64,000 bases of DNA. It comes from Yamagishiella unicocca (lineage: Eukaryota > Chlorophyta > Chlorophyceae > Chlamydomonadales > Volvocaceae). Below are positions 44,330 to 55,279 of the stretch, piece by piece. The notes under the pieces were generated by a model, which ran no database searches, was not told the DNA's origin, and saw nothing but the letters and a program-made list of their open reading frames with translations. How positions within the stretch are numbered: position 1 is the first letter of the stretch; each line of letters begins with the position of its first letter. The DNA is taken from positions 496,001 to 560,000 of the forward strand of contig BDSL01000043.1 of NCBI GenBank assembly GCA_003116995.1. The letters are read 5' to 3'. The translations under genes were made by a program, and so were the position numbers.

Positions 44330-44690
44330 TGGGACGCCGTTTGCCCGGTTTTGCGTTTGCCCGTCCTCTTGGCCTTGGTTTATTAATATATATTATGGCG
44401 GGCCTCTTGGTTTGTTGGGACTGCCCGTCGCCCTAAATTTCCCTGGCCGGCCTTCCAGGTAGGGCGTTTTTCGCCCTAAATTTCCCTGGACTGCCGGGGG
44501 TTTCCGAGGGTTTACGTCCCCAGCCCGTCGGTCCATGTCGGTCCGCTCTGTCTGGTCCCAAATGTTTTCCCTGCGGTGGGCCTTGGGGTGCCTGCGTTGT
44601 CTTTTTTTGTGGGGGCCCTGCTGTCCAGTGTCCTGTTTTTCCCTGTGCCTTTTGGGGGCGTTTGCTGGCTGTGAGGCGTCGACATGGGCA
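44330..44690 (+). repeat. Dispersed repeat shared with 56750-57060
   Basis: Shared ordered words with 56750-57060 in the same orientation: GGCCTTGGTTT, TTTGTTGGGACTGCCCGTCG, CCTTGGGGTG, TTTTCCCTG, TGCGCCTTTT-type and GCGTCTGCTGG-type endings. The spacing differs by indels. This copy has two repeats of CGCCCTAAATTTCCCTGG. It is probably transposon-derived and has no intact frame. Confidence 0.65.
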
Positions 44691-46684
44691 GACCCCCGCC
44701 GCGCCCAGGCTTGCGGATACTGTATTATCTTACTATCTTCATCATTACAATTTGTGCAACGAGTCCAGCGGAAACCCCCCGTCCCACGCACGCCCCAAAC
44801 CTGCGTAAGCGAGCGGATCCATCGGGCTGGCCGCACGGGTCATTCCGTATCCCCATGTAACGCAGGCATCACTATTTTGTTTGACGTATGGATGCATCTC
44901 ATTAGCATCTCATGATGCAGGACAGGCCTCACATCTGGTTCAGCACCGTACTTGGTCGCCCCAGGTCGCCCTTTGCCGAGCAGCGACGTCGCTCAAGGCG
45001 CTGACCCCGGAGCTGACTGGCAGCTTTCGTGAGCTTACATGCTTGGCAACAATTGGCAGCAGCAGCTGCTTTGTGCGACAAATAACGTTGACAGCGAGCT
45101 GCTTCGGCAAGCCGCTCTCCCCGGCGGTCGCAGATGCGCCAAATCGTCAGCACGGCGCACGGGGGGGGGGGGGTTACAGCAGTGCGGGGCCAAGGCTCGC
45201 GCGCGGGACTAGGATTCGTCAGGACATTCGTCAGGACAAAAATACGGCACCTACTGTACGGCATCATCATCGTACCAAACGCGGCATCGCGCAGCAACCC
45301 TGGCGAATCCTCCTCAGCAGATTCCGTCAGTTGCTTGGAGACATGCGAGGGCGTTAATTCGTGTTAATTCGGTCGGTCGTCAACCCTAAAAGCATCCCAG
45401 CCGCGAAGGGAACGACGGTGGTGGCCTTCGCGGGCAGATGACTCCCGGTCGTCGCACGGTAGAAAATAGCCGTCTCAAAAGCGAGCGCTCGCCTCGAGGT
45501 GCTTTCCACCCTTTCCCGCCCACCCACCGCCCGCTCCGCCCGGACGGGCTCGCAGCTCCCGGTGTCGGTGTTCCACCGCTCCCCTTGTCCCTGCGGTCCG
45601 TGACGCTGTGCCGCATCCACACGCTCCACCGTATAAGTATGGGTCCCACTGTAACAGTTGCCACCACAATAAATGTACGATTCGCACGAAACCGCGCACT
45701 TCCGAGGCCGAGTGGCCCGTCGTCCGGCCAACGTCGCGACCTAATTTTTGGGCATGTAGGGCCCTTTTGCGCGCAGGTGGCACCTGATGGCGGCAGCACC
45801 GGCCTGTCATCTCGCAGCACCCCGCCAGCCCTGGTGCTGGACCGGTGATCGACAAAAGACGACTGGGACGAGACTGAGCAGCGGGTCCTTGCTCCGCTCC
45901 TGCCTGCTGCCATCTGTCGTATAAGCGGGCCATCATCCTACACGGCAGGCGGTACGACAGTACGGCACACGGCGCGTCGTCTGGGCCCCACTGTGACAGT
46001 TACGTCCTTCTGCAACGCTCTGCACCACTCTGAGCTACGGCAACCAGGTCCGCTGCTCCGAAACTCAAGAGCCAAGGACGCGCTGCCACCTTACGCGCAC
46101 ATACACATACCGTACACGTGCCTCCCCTTGGGCAACCAGCCGGGGGTTAGGGTGCTGCACGGATGGGCCACCACCCCGCCTGCACATCACTCAAATAACC
46201 CCTCCCAAGCTCCCGCTTCCCCCAGGGCACCGCTGCCCTCGGATACCCCCCCCGGAGCTGCTCGTAAGCTGCCTCGCCGAGCTGTCGTTCTTTCTATATC
46301 TGGGTGATCACAAGTCCGCAACCCGCTAGTTGCTGCTGCTGCTTCCGCGCTCCTCTACGAAAAGACCAAGGCGTGGTTGGTGGTTGTACACAGCACGTAG
46401 TGCTCGTACACTCGTACTCGTTATATGATAGTCGTACAATAGTACACACACGGCGCGGTGACGCATACGGCATGACATGGCCCGGCCCGGCCTGGGTGTG
46501 GGGAACATGGACACCGAACACACATACCACACATATGCACACATACGCACACACACAAACACTAGCACACTCACTCGCACAATCCGTAGGCGAAAGCTCC
46601 CAGCTAATGCCACCACATACACCACACCGCACGAGCTAGCCGTGTGTATGTGCCCCTCGCCCCCCGCCATGCTCCCGGGTGAGC

Positions 46685-46760
46685 CCCCGCCCCGCCCCGC
46701 CCCGCCCCGCCCCGCCCCGCCCCGCCCCGCCCCGCCCCGCCCCGCCCCGCCCCGCCCCGC
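46685..46760. repeat. (CCCCG)n pentanucleotide repeat
   Basis: About fifteen uninterrupted units of CCCCG on the plus strand (GGGGC on the minus strand). They account for the PAPPRPAPPRP frames on the plus strand and GAGRGGAGRGG frames on the minus strand. No gene spans them. Confidence 0.97.
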
Positions 46761-47305
46761 AGATGCTACTGCCGCTGGCGGTGCCATCGATGCGGCGGCG
46801 GCTGTGGGTGGAGATCCCCGCCGCCGTGTCCCCGGCCCCCTCCGGGCGGACGAAACACCGCAGACACCAGCTCGCCGCTGAGGATAAAGGCGGGCTCCAA
46901 TCCGCCCGCATTGGTACGGCACGCGCGCGCGCGCGCCTCTACTCCAACCTGCCCCACTCTCCACCTCTCCCCGCCGTCCTCACAGCCATACACACAGCCG
47001 CAACGCTGACGCTCGCCAACGTACGACAAACTAGGTTTTTTTGAAATTGATTAAAAACCCACGTCGCTGGCGGTTGGTCGGCGGTCATTGTAAAAGGCCA
47101 CATCACCGGCACTGCTGTTTATGTACATCCCGCAAAGCCAGCGCCACAGCACCACAGCACCACATCACCACATCATCACATCGGGCTGCGGGCCCACCCC
47201 AAGGACGCGAATCCAACCAGCGCGATTCTCGTTATGGCGGCCGCCTGGGACTTGCAGTTGAAAGCCGCTGTGCAGCTCAACAAGGCGCCGTACGGGTCAG
47301 GTCGA

Positions 47306-50300
47306 TCACTTATCGGCGTGCTCGAGCAGGTACGTACGGAGCAGGTCCAGCGAGCGGTACCTGCGGCCGTAGATGGAGTACGATAAATGGGGCGGTTGAG
47401 TGGTCCAGCCGGCACTTAGCAGCGCTTCCACGTTGTCCGTTTTTTCATCATGTCCTCCCACCAACTCACCTGCTACCGCCCACCCACCCACCCAACCTCC
47501 CATCCACCCTCCCACCCACCCTCCCCAACCATCCCCCCAGCCATCCTCCCAAGCCACCCTCCCAAGCCACCCTCCCAGCCAGCCTCCCACCTGTGTGAGA
47601 TCTTGTTCTTGGTCACCTTATCCATCTCAGCGTACGTCACGTCGAAGCCTGGGGGTTGGCGGGACCCAGGGTTTGGAAGGGTATAGGGCGTCACACCGCG
47701 GGCCTTATGCGGGGATCAGGGTCCCGCGCTTTCGGGGCGCAAAATCTCACGGACCAACTGCCAAATGCCCACCCCGGGCCCAGTTAGCCCCCGTCTCGGT
47801 TGGGAGAGGAGTCAAGGTAGCGTCGTCCTCACCTTGGACATACCGTTGCTGGATGTCTACCAGTACCAGCAAATCCCCTAAACCCCTCCCCCCTCAGTCT
47901 CCCCATGTCGAGTAACCGGTTCTTTTCTGTACCCCCCCAGTCTCACCGGTAACCGGTTCTTTTGTGTAATCCCCCCAAGCCTCACCGGTAACCGGCTCTT
48001 TTCCGTAACCCCCCAGTCTCACCCTCTGGTTCAAATACGGGATCCCAGCCGAAGTCGCCAGGCCCCCGGGCGGCTACAATGCGTCCTGCGGTGCGGCCAA
48101 CGAACGCGATCGGCTCGATGCCAGGGCCTGGTCCAGGGAGGGTTGCAAGGAAAACCCGGGTCCAGGGAGGGGGGGTGGCGAGCAGACCCGTTTACAAGAC
48201 ATTGGAAACGGACGGCGAAAACCAACTGGAGGGGGGGGGCCGGGCGGTGTCGATGTTCGGAAAGGAAGGCGGCACAATCAGTGGGGTGTGTGGCTGTGCA
48301 AGGTACGACTGAGCACCCGGCCTTCGCCGCTTTGCGTTGGTTTTGAATTGTGCGATAGTGCCGAGTATCGCATCGCCTGGCCCACCGGCGATAGCCAGAC
48401 GCCCTGATCTGTTTGCTTGATCTGATAAGAGGGAACACACCGCCAACAGGGCGCACAGGGGGTTCCTCGTCCGGCAGCGACACACCCTAGGACGGGATTC
48501 TGCATTGCGAGGGACCGGAGCTCAGGTGTTGTAGCGTGAACCTAGCAGAACCACGCGAAACATATGCAGATACTTCGCGGAAAGGCTGATTAACTAGCCG
48601 CTGAAATACAGCAGGAATACCTCTAACAAACCGAGCTGAAAGGGCAACTTCCAGAGAGTGTTCTGGAGGGCTGATGACGCTTGTACGGCATGGCTGACGA
48701 ACTCTCCGTGCCGGCCCTAGAAATCGTCTTTGCCGTCCAGTAGACGGGGACTCTAAACATCTGCTGAACACCTAAAGAGTCTGCGGGGTCGTGCCCCGCC
48801 TGAGGAATACGTAACTAACGTCTTACGTTTGCGCTCCCGGGCACGCCAACATTTTGGATTTTTGGTGCCTCAGGCACTGTCTGAAGGGCCCGGCAACGCA
48901 TGCCGTTTCGCTGCCGCGGCTGTTACGTAGCAGGAGGCACGGGCTGGGTTCCGCTGAACGAAAGGTGTACGCACACACACACTTTACCGGACCGCCGTCC
49001 GGTTGGTGGTGAAATTTGGAGGCTTGGCGGTAGAGGTTGCGAGGCTTGGCGGTAGCGGTAGCGGTCAACACGCAGCCCGCACTCCCCCCCACCCCACGGT
49101 TTCTTCTCGCATCCACAGGTCCTTCCTCGAACCCCCCCACCTGGAGTGTAGGCGAAGATGCATTGCGCGTAGGCCGTCTTGTCGTCAAAGCCCACTGCGG
49201 GGGCGGCAAGTAGACACGGTTGTGTTGGGGGGGGTAAAGGAGAATCCGCGAATTCACGGCCGACAAACCAAGGCGGTGAAGAAGGTGGTCCAGAAGAGAC
49301 GGGAGGCGAGTAGACGGAGCGGAGCCGCTGCTGATTCGTAGTTTAAGGTGATAAGGCAACGTAGACGGTAAGGAAAGGTGACGAAGGTGGTATGAAAGCG
49401 ATTAAAGTAGTAAATGAAGGAAAGGCGGCTGGCGGAGAAGCTGATCGGAAGAAGTGAGCGGTGGTCGTTATAATGTGTTTGGGGGGAGAGGCATGGGTTT
49501 GAGGGAAAAACCCTCACCAGGGGTTCGCGTCATATTGCGCCATCGGCGATAAAGAACTAAACCCAGGACCAATGGGAACCCTTTTGAGTGTGCGTGGCGC
49601 CTTCCGATGGAGAGCCGATAAAGTTGATGTGGCTGGATGGCCGCACAGAAAGATCAAATCGATCCGGGCGGAACGGGCGCCAATGGGGTCGTGGCTGGTG
49701 GCACCGGTCGCGGCCCAAGGCTGAATGGACGAGCGTACGGCGGGAATCACGGTGGGCCGCTGGTAGGAGAGGCGCCGCCAAACCAACGACAACCGTCAAC
49801 CACCCACCTAGCATCCGGTTGAGACCGTCGTGTCCGAGCTTCTCCAGGAACCATTTGATGTACGGCCCTGAGTGTACGACCACGCAGACCCGACAAACGG
49901 ACGAGGTGAGCGGCCGCGTCAGTGGGGGGCCTGTGGGGGTGGTCGCCACTCACGCGTGGTTCCAGCAGGCAGGTGTCAGGCAAGCATACGTTTCGCGCCG
50001 CAAACATGAACCCCTCCCTGATGCTCCACCCATACGTGTCCGAAGACAGTGCGCCAGCTATCCTATCCATATCGCGTCAATGCTTTCATGCCCCCCTCCC
50101 CCTCCGTGCAACACCCTCTCCCCCCTTCCTGCAGTTCCCGCCCCAAACGCGCAAAGCAAAAACACTTCCTCGCCAGCTACGTTCCGCCAGCTTGCTTGCT
50201 GCTGATCCAGAGCCCTCGGCACCCTCCCTTCTCCCCCTCCCCCTCCCTGGGAGGGTTTTCCTTGCAACCCTCTCCCCCTCCCTGCATCTCCCCTCCATTA

Positions 50301-53300
50301 CCCCCTCCCCCTCCCTGCAGCACCCCCTCCCCCTCCCTGCAGCACCCTCTCCCCCTCCCTGCAGCACCCCCTCCCCCTCCCTGCAGCACCCTCTTCCCCT
50401 CCCTGCAGCACCCCCTCCCCCTCCCTGCAGCACCCCCTCCCCCTCCCTGCAGCACCCCCTCCCCCTCCCTGCAGCTCCTCTTTCCCCGCTACCTACCGGG
50501 CAAGCCGTGAAGCGCGTTGAAGCAGAGCGAGGTGTCCTCAACCATCACGGCGCCACCAACCTTCGTACGTGTGTATGTGGAGGGGTGGGGGGGGTGGGGC
50601 CGAGGCAGGCAGGGGTTTGGGGGTCTGGGAGCCGTACGGGTCGAGGAAGGATCTGGGAGTCTGAGAGCCGTACGGTTCGAGGCAGGGTTTGGGAGTCTGG
50701 GTGCCGTACGGGTCGAGGCAGGGTTTGGGGGTCTGGGCGCCGTACGGGTCGACGGAGGTTTTGGGTCGGGGGCACAAGGGACCTGGGCGCCGTGTTCGTG
50801 CCCATGTGTCGGTTCGAGTCTCCCCTTCGGATTTCATGTTCGCGTTCCTGTTCGTGTCCGGGGGTGAGGCAGCTAGCGGTGGGGGTTGGGGAGGTGTTTG
50901 GGGGTTGGAGCAAGAGGCGCAGCGGCAGGAGGTATGGGGAGGGGTTGTATTGCCTAACTGGGCACTTGCGCCAGGGAGGGGACGCAGCGGGTCCACAGGG
51001 GCGGGGCGGAGGGGAAGCCGATCTGCGTGTGTTTTAGCTGAGGGGCAGGGCTTCCGCGCGCATGGCGGGCTGGTCGCCTAGATATGGATCGGTCGGTGGA
51101 TTGTACGGCAAGGAAAGCGGCGGCTTAGTGGTGTTGTCGCTTCGGGGGAGGCCGCTCGCTGTCGCGGTATCGATCGACATCACCCTTTGAGCACCGGCGG
51201 GTGGGAGTTGGGTTGGTTGGGTTGGTTGGGTTGGTTGGGTTGGTTGGGTTGGTTGGGTTGGTTGGGTTGGGTTGGTTGGGTTGGTTGGGTTGGTTGGGTT
51301 GGTTGGGTTGGTTGGGTTGGTTGGGTTGGTTGGGTTGGTTGGATACCCGTCCAGATATCAGCTCCCCTTCCTCCTCCCCCTGCGTCCCGCCTCTCCTTCA
51401 CGTCCCTCCCTGGCCCCAACTCAACGCTACCAAAACCCTTCCAGCCCCCCTCCGCTGAACTGATGTTGCCCCCCCTCACCATCTTTGCGGCCAGGCGGCA
51501 CTTCTCCTTCGAGATCTCCTCCGGCTCGCCCTGCGTGACAGCGGGGCAGCAGCAGCATTAGCAGCAGCATTTGCACCAGCATTTGCAGCATTAGCAGCAG
51601 CATTAGCAGCAGCATTAGCAGCAGCATTAGCAGCAGCATTAGCAGCAGCATTAGCAGCAGCATTAGCAGCAGCATTAGCAGCAGCATTAGCAGCAGCATT
51701 TGCAGCAGCAGCAGCAATGCGGCCACGACATCAGACCCAGCGAGCGGGACACGCAAACGTAGCCCCACCCACCCATCTACCAACCAACACACCGACCCGT
51801 GGATGCCCCGTAGTATGGATGGGCGAAGGTGCGGCTGTGGGACTGCGGGCGGTACTACCGCATCAAGTGCCCCTGAGCAGATATGATAGCTGTGGAAGCG
51901 TGCGGTCCAGCACCAGCACCACCGCCACCCCCCCAAACCCCCACCCCACCCCAGTGCTCCAGCATGCGGCCACAAAATTGGTGTCCGACGACCATGCGCC
52001 AACTATCCTGTCCCCAACCCCCCACCCCACCCCGTCCTGTCCCCTCGCGTAAAACAGTTTTTTACACACACACACCACCACCCCGCACCACCATCACCCC
52101 CTCCCCCCCACCCCCACCACTACCACCCCCACCACTACCACCACCACTACCCCCCCCACCCCCCACCCACCCCCACCACCCCCACCCCCCACCCCCACCA
52201 CCGCCACCACCATCACCCCACCCACCACCATCACCCCCCCACCACCACCACCACCGCCACCACCACCACCTTGTAGCGGGCCACCTACCCGAGCTAGGCC
52301 CTAAACCCTATCGAACTGACAGCGTCTGCGCGAGGTAGGTAGGCAGGTCCGCACACACCCTCGCCCTCCCCACGGCACCCATCCACACAGCCGAGCTCGG
52401 TGGTCGCGCCCAAGCGACGAACTGCACCGCCACCCGGGACCCCACCCCCGGCCCGGGTCCCCTATCACACCTCTGGCCCGGTTTTCCTTTTCAGTGCCGA
52501 ACCACGGGTCTCCTCTCGTATTCCCGGCCCCCGCCACCGCCCCTCGGCTGCCCGGCCGTTGCTCCCACACAGCTGCCCGTCGTCCCGCTCACCCCCTGCC
52601 CCGGTCCGCCCCTTCCGGATTCCTCTCCGGTGGGGCGGGCGCCCTCTGCTGCCGTACACTGCTGCCGTACACGCTGCCCCCCGCGAAGCTCTCCCCGTGG
52701 CCCGCCCCGCCCAGGCCGCCCGGCCGCCGTCGCCGGGGGCGACGGCGGGAGGGGAGGCTGCGAAACGTCGCCGGCCCAGCCCACCCACAGCAGCCACCGC
52801 ACTGCACCGCACGGCACAACACGATACGGTACGACAATGCTGTACGACGCGCCTCGGATCCGCACCTGCAGCTCCGGCAGGTCCAGCTTTGCTGCCTCCA
52901 CCACGAACGGCAGCGGCTGACCCGCTTGCAGGATGGCGGTCACCTGCAGCAGCAGGTACGGCAGGTAAGGCCCGGGGCGGCGGCGGGGGAGGATACGAGT
53001 TGGCTGGAAAGGGGGTGGGTGGGATGGCAAAAGAAGTGGGGTGGGCGACAGCGGAGGAGGTTGGGGCAAACGCGTGAACACATGGGGGCACTGCATGGTG
53101 CGGGTGGGTCAGCGCAGACGGGAGGTTGCGGATGAGGGGGCGGATGAGGAGGCGGGATGAGGGAGGGGGGGGGACGAGGTTGGAAAGTGCGAGGAGGAGG
53201 GGTCGCTGAGGCGAAAGTGCAGCGAGGTTGGAGGGGTCGCTGGGGTGGGTTGGATAGACAGGCGACACAACAAAGGTCGCTGGGGTGGGGATAGAGGCTG

Positions 53301-53807
53301 GACGTGTGAGCCGACGCGTGTTGTGAGCTGGGGTAGGGAGTAAACTACGTTTGGTGAGGTTGCGAGGAAATTCTGGGATGGGGCCTGCTCCGTCTTGCGA
53401 GCGGGCCCTGCGGGCCCCACGCTGTGGATCTAGTGAGGGATTGAGAGGCGCACAGGGCTTTCCTTACGGAGCTATGCACGCTACGGGCGCCGGACCGGGG
53501 GTTGATAGCCTGGGCTCATTTACTGCAACCGATGTGGGAGTAGCTGGCGGGGCGGGGTTTCGGGGTGCAGAGGATATGCGCGAGGTGCCGGGCGACGCCG
53601 GGGCGAAGGTAAGAGCAGACATGACGAGATAATATACCGATTTAGCCTCCATGTTACGGTGGCATGAAGGAACGTGAGGTGCAGGTGCAGGTGATTACAA
53701 CCCATGCAAAACAGTTTAGCGATACATGGCCACCAGGTCTACTTGCCCACCTCCTCTAACTTCTTCTTGTTGCCAGTTGCAAAGAAAACTTTGCTGGGCG
53801 TGGCCAT
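47306..53807 (-). CDS. ITPA: Inosine triphosphate pyrophosphatase (ITPase, HAM1 family)
   Basis: Hydrolyses ITP, dITP and XTP to monophosphates, keeping deaminated purines out of nucleic acids; cytosolic in other eukaryotes. Nine exons on the minus strand: 53807-53751, 52943-52866, 51530-51480, 50560-50497, 49867-49808, 49194-49141, 48127-48023, 47648-47591 and 47360-47306 (stop TGA). They sum to 582 nt, or 193 residues, against 194 in human, with every phase matching. Family signatures: TGNKKK (residues 11-16), VEDT (69-72), [11 protein letters not shown] (from 84), GRTAGRIV (132-139), DFGWDP (146-151) and the terminal SHR (174-176). No residue of these motifs is missing. All introns use GT-AG. 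The gene covers 6.5 kb because the introns hold long tandem repeats. It lies between the two inverted methyltransferase copies. Confidence 0.96.
47460..47590. repeat. CCACCC-rich degenerate repeat in last ITPA intron
   Basis: Units such as CCACCCTCCCAAG and CCACCCACCCACC fill most of the 47361-47590 intron. Confidence 0.85.
50290..50482. repeat. 22-nt tandem repeat in ITPA intron
   Basis: About eight copies of a 22-nt unit containing CCCTCCCTGCAGCACC, within the 49868-50496 intron. Confidence 0.94.
50600..50770. repeat. About 46-nt tandem repeat in ITPA intron
   Basis: Four imperfect copies of a unit containing GTCTGGGAGCCGTACGG and TCGAGGCAGGGTTTG, in the 50561-51479 intron. Confidence 0.88.
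51205..51345. repeat. (GGTTGGTTG)n repeat in ITPA intron
   Basis: About fifteen units of GGTTGGTTG with occasional extra G or GGTT slips, in the same intron as the 46-nt array. The plus strand has regularly spaced G-pairs and G-triplets. Confidence 0.96.
51546..51715. repeat. (AGCAGCATT)n 9-nt repeat in ITPA intron
   Basis: Around eighteen units of AGCAGCATT, some with TTGC in place of TTAGC, in the 51531-52865 intron close to the acceptor side of exon 3. Confidence 0.96.
52060..52275. repeat. CACCAC/CCCCA low-complexity tract in ITPA intron
   Basis: About 215 bases consisting almost only of C and A with rare T, inside the same intron. Homopurine/homopyrimidine character makes it prone to assembly error. 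Confidence 0.93.
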
Positions 53808-54408
53808 GGCTGCGACGGTGCGCTGCCGGATGCTCTGTGGTCGAGAGCCGGCTGCACGACTGTACACAGCCACCCCCGAAGTGCTTTGGATCAGCATGAA
53901 TAACAGGTATTAGATGGAATTGTCTCCAGGAAGAAAAGGTGTCAATGACGGAGAGATACGACCGTATCCGTACGTACGTACTCTTCTAGCTTTTCTAGGA
54001 CCCTTGACGAGCCTCGACTCCCGAGGTCCAGCCCTGTAGTTTTTTCTGGAATCTTTCACTTTCAATCTGCCTAAATAAACAAGGAGGGGCCGTCTGGCGG
54101 TCCAGGTTGGCGCGCTCGAAGTCGGGCACCCATTTGAGGATCCCTCTCAGAAAGCTTATTATAGTAGGATAGTAGCACGTTAATAACATAGCCCCCCCCC
54201 GCGCCCCCACGGCCCCAGCCCTGGATTGGTACGCGCGGGCTGGTGAGGTGCGCGCCAGGCTGCAGAAGATCGCCCACTTGGGCTTATCCGCCTTCGGGCG
54301 GGCGACCGCCTCGGCCGCCTATGGCCTACAGAGTATATGAGTGCTGATCGCTTCCCAACACCGCCTGACCTCCCACGTGGAGCACTCTGACCTTCCCCCA
54401 CCGCCTTC
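53808..54408. other. Upstream flank of ITPA, with a short inverted match to 55.36 kb
   Basis: This contains the ITPA promoter. The minus strand at 54075-54165 reads GGATCCTCAAATGGGTGC followed by CCGACTTCGAGCG, which matches the plus strand at about 55362-55393 (AGATCCTCAAATAGGTGC then GCGACTTCGAGCG). That suggests copies of one transposon-derived sequence in opposite orientation. No intact gene is seen. Confidence 0.5.
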
Positions 54409-54660
54409 GTGGACACCCTCGATAGCCAGGCCGCTCGGGTTATCCACCGCGGCCAGGGCCCGGCTGATGCGGGTCGCCGCCTGACGGGTGCCCCTGCACG
54501 CCTCCTCGTGGGTCACCCCGCTGGCCGTTCCTGCGCCCTGCCGCTGCGCTGTCACGTGCTGGGCCGCTATGTTGCTGGGAGACCCGTTTTGTGCTCAATG
54601 ATGGCGCCGCCGTCATGCCGCGGCTCGTGCACCCATGGCAGCAGGCTTTTGCAGGTCTAC

Positions 54661-54870
54661 CTGGGTCTACCTGGGTCTACCTGGGTCTACCTGGGTCTAC
54701 CTGGGTCTACCTGGGTCTACCTGGGTCTACCTGGGTCTACCTGGGTCTACCTGGGTCTACCTGGGTCTACCTGGGTCTACCTGGGTCTACCTGGGTCTAC
54801 CTGGGTCTACCTGGGTCTACCTGGGTCTACCTGGGTCTACCTGGGTCTACCTGGGTCTACCTGGGTCTAC
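54661..54870. repeat. 10-nt tandem repeat, 21 perfect copies
   Basis: Twenty-one uninterrupted copies of CTGGGTCTAC. Because ten is not a multiple of three, all three plus-strand frames are open and each encodes the same ten-residue cycle (STWVYLGLPG). That inflates three overlapping apparent proteins. Confidence 0.99.
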
Positions 54871-55065
54871 CTGGGCAGCAGGCCCTGCAGGTCCACCTGG
54901 GTCTCCTTCACCCGGCTTCCTGACCCCCCGTCCTCCTCACTGTGGACGCTGCTGGTGATTGGCTGGACGCCGCTGGCCTGCCCCTGGACGTGTGGCGTGT
55001 GGTCAACGTCCTTGCCTGCCTCCCGCATGTGTCTGATGTGGTGGCGGTGGCGCCCCTGCTGCCCT

Positions 55066-55262
55066 GCGGCTGGTGCTGGTCGGCTTCCCTCTGGGGCAAC
55101 TGGTGCTGGTCGGCTTCCCTCTGGGGCAACTGGTGCTGGTCGGCTTCCCTCTGGGGCAACTGGTGCTGGTCGGCTTCCCTCTGGGGCGGCTGGTGCTGGT
55201 CGGCTTCCCTCTGGGGCGGCTGGTGCTGGTCGGCTTCCCTCTGGGGCAACTGGTGCTCGCCT
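55066..55262. repeat. 30-nt tandem repeat, six copies
   Basis: Copies of CGGCTTCCCTCTGGGGC followed by AACTGGTGCTGGT or GGCTGGTGCTGGT, beginning at 55081, 55111, 55141, 55171, 55201 and 55231. It is part of the degraded coding-like block at 54.4-56.2 kb. Confidence 0.97.
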
Positions 55263-55279
55263 GGCATGGTTTGCGGACG

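Larger units (their letters stand above)
43736..47305. other. Intergenic region between methyltransferase copy 1 and ITPA
   Basis: This region would contain the copy 1 promoter (right of 43735) and the ITPA 3' region (left of 47306). No gene is recognised. It includes a 0.35-kb repeat at 44330-44690 that matches 56750-57060, a G-run near 45164-45173, and the CCCCG array at 46685-46760. Frames on both strands lack family motifs. Confidence 0.5.

Noticed and set aside
50805..50830. tRNA-like GGTTCGAGTC word
   Set aside because: No pairing T-stem, anticodon arm or acceptor stem around it; no tRNA gene was found in the window.
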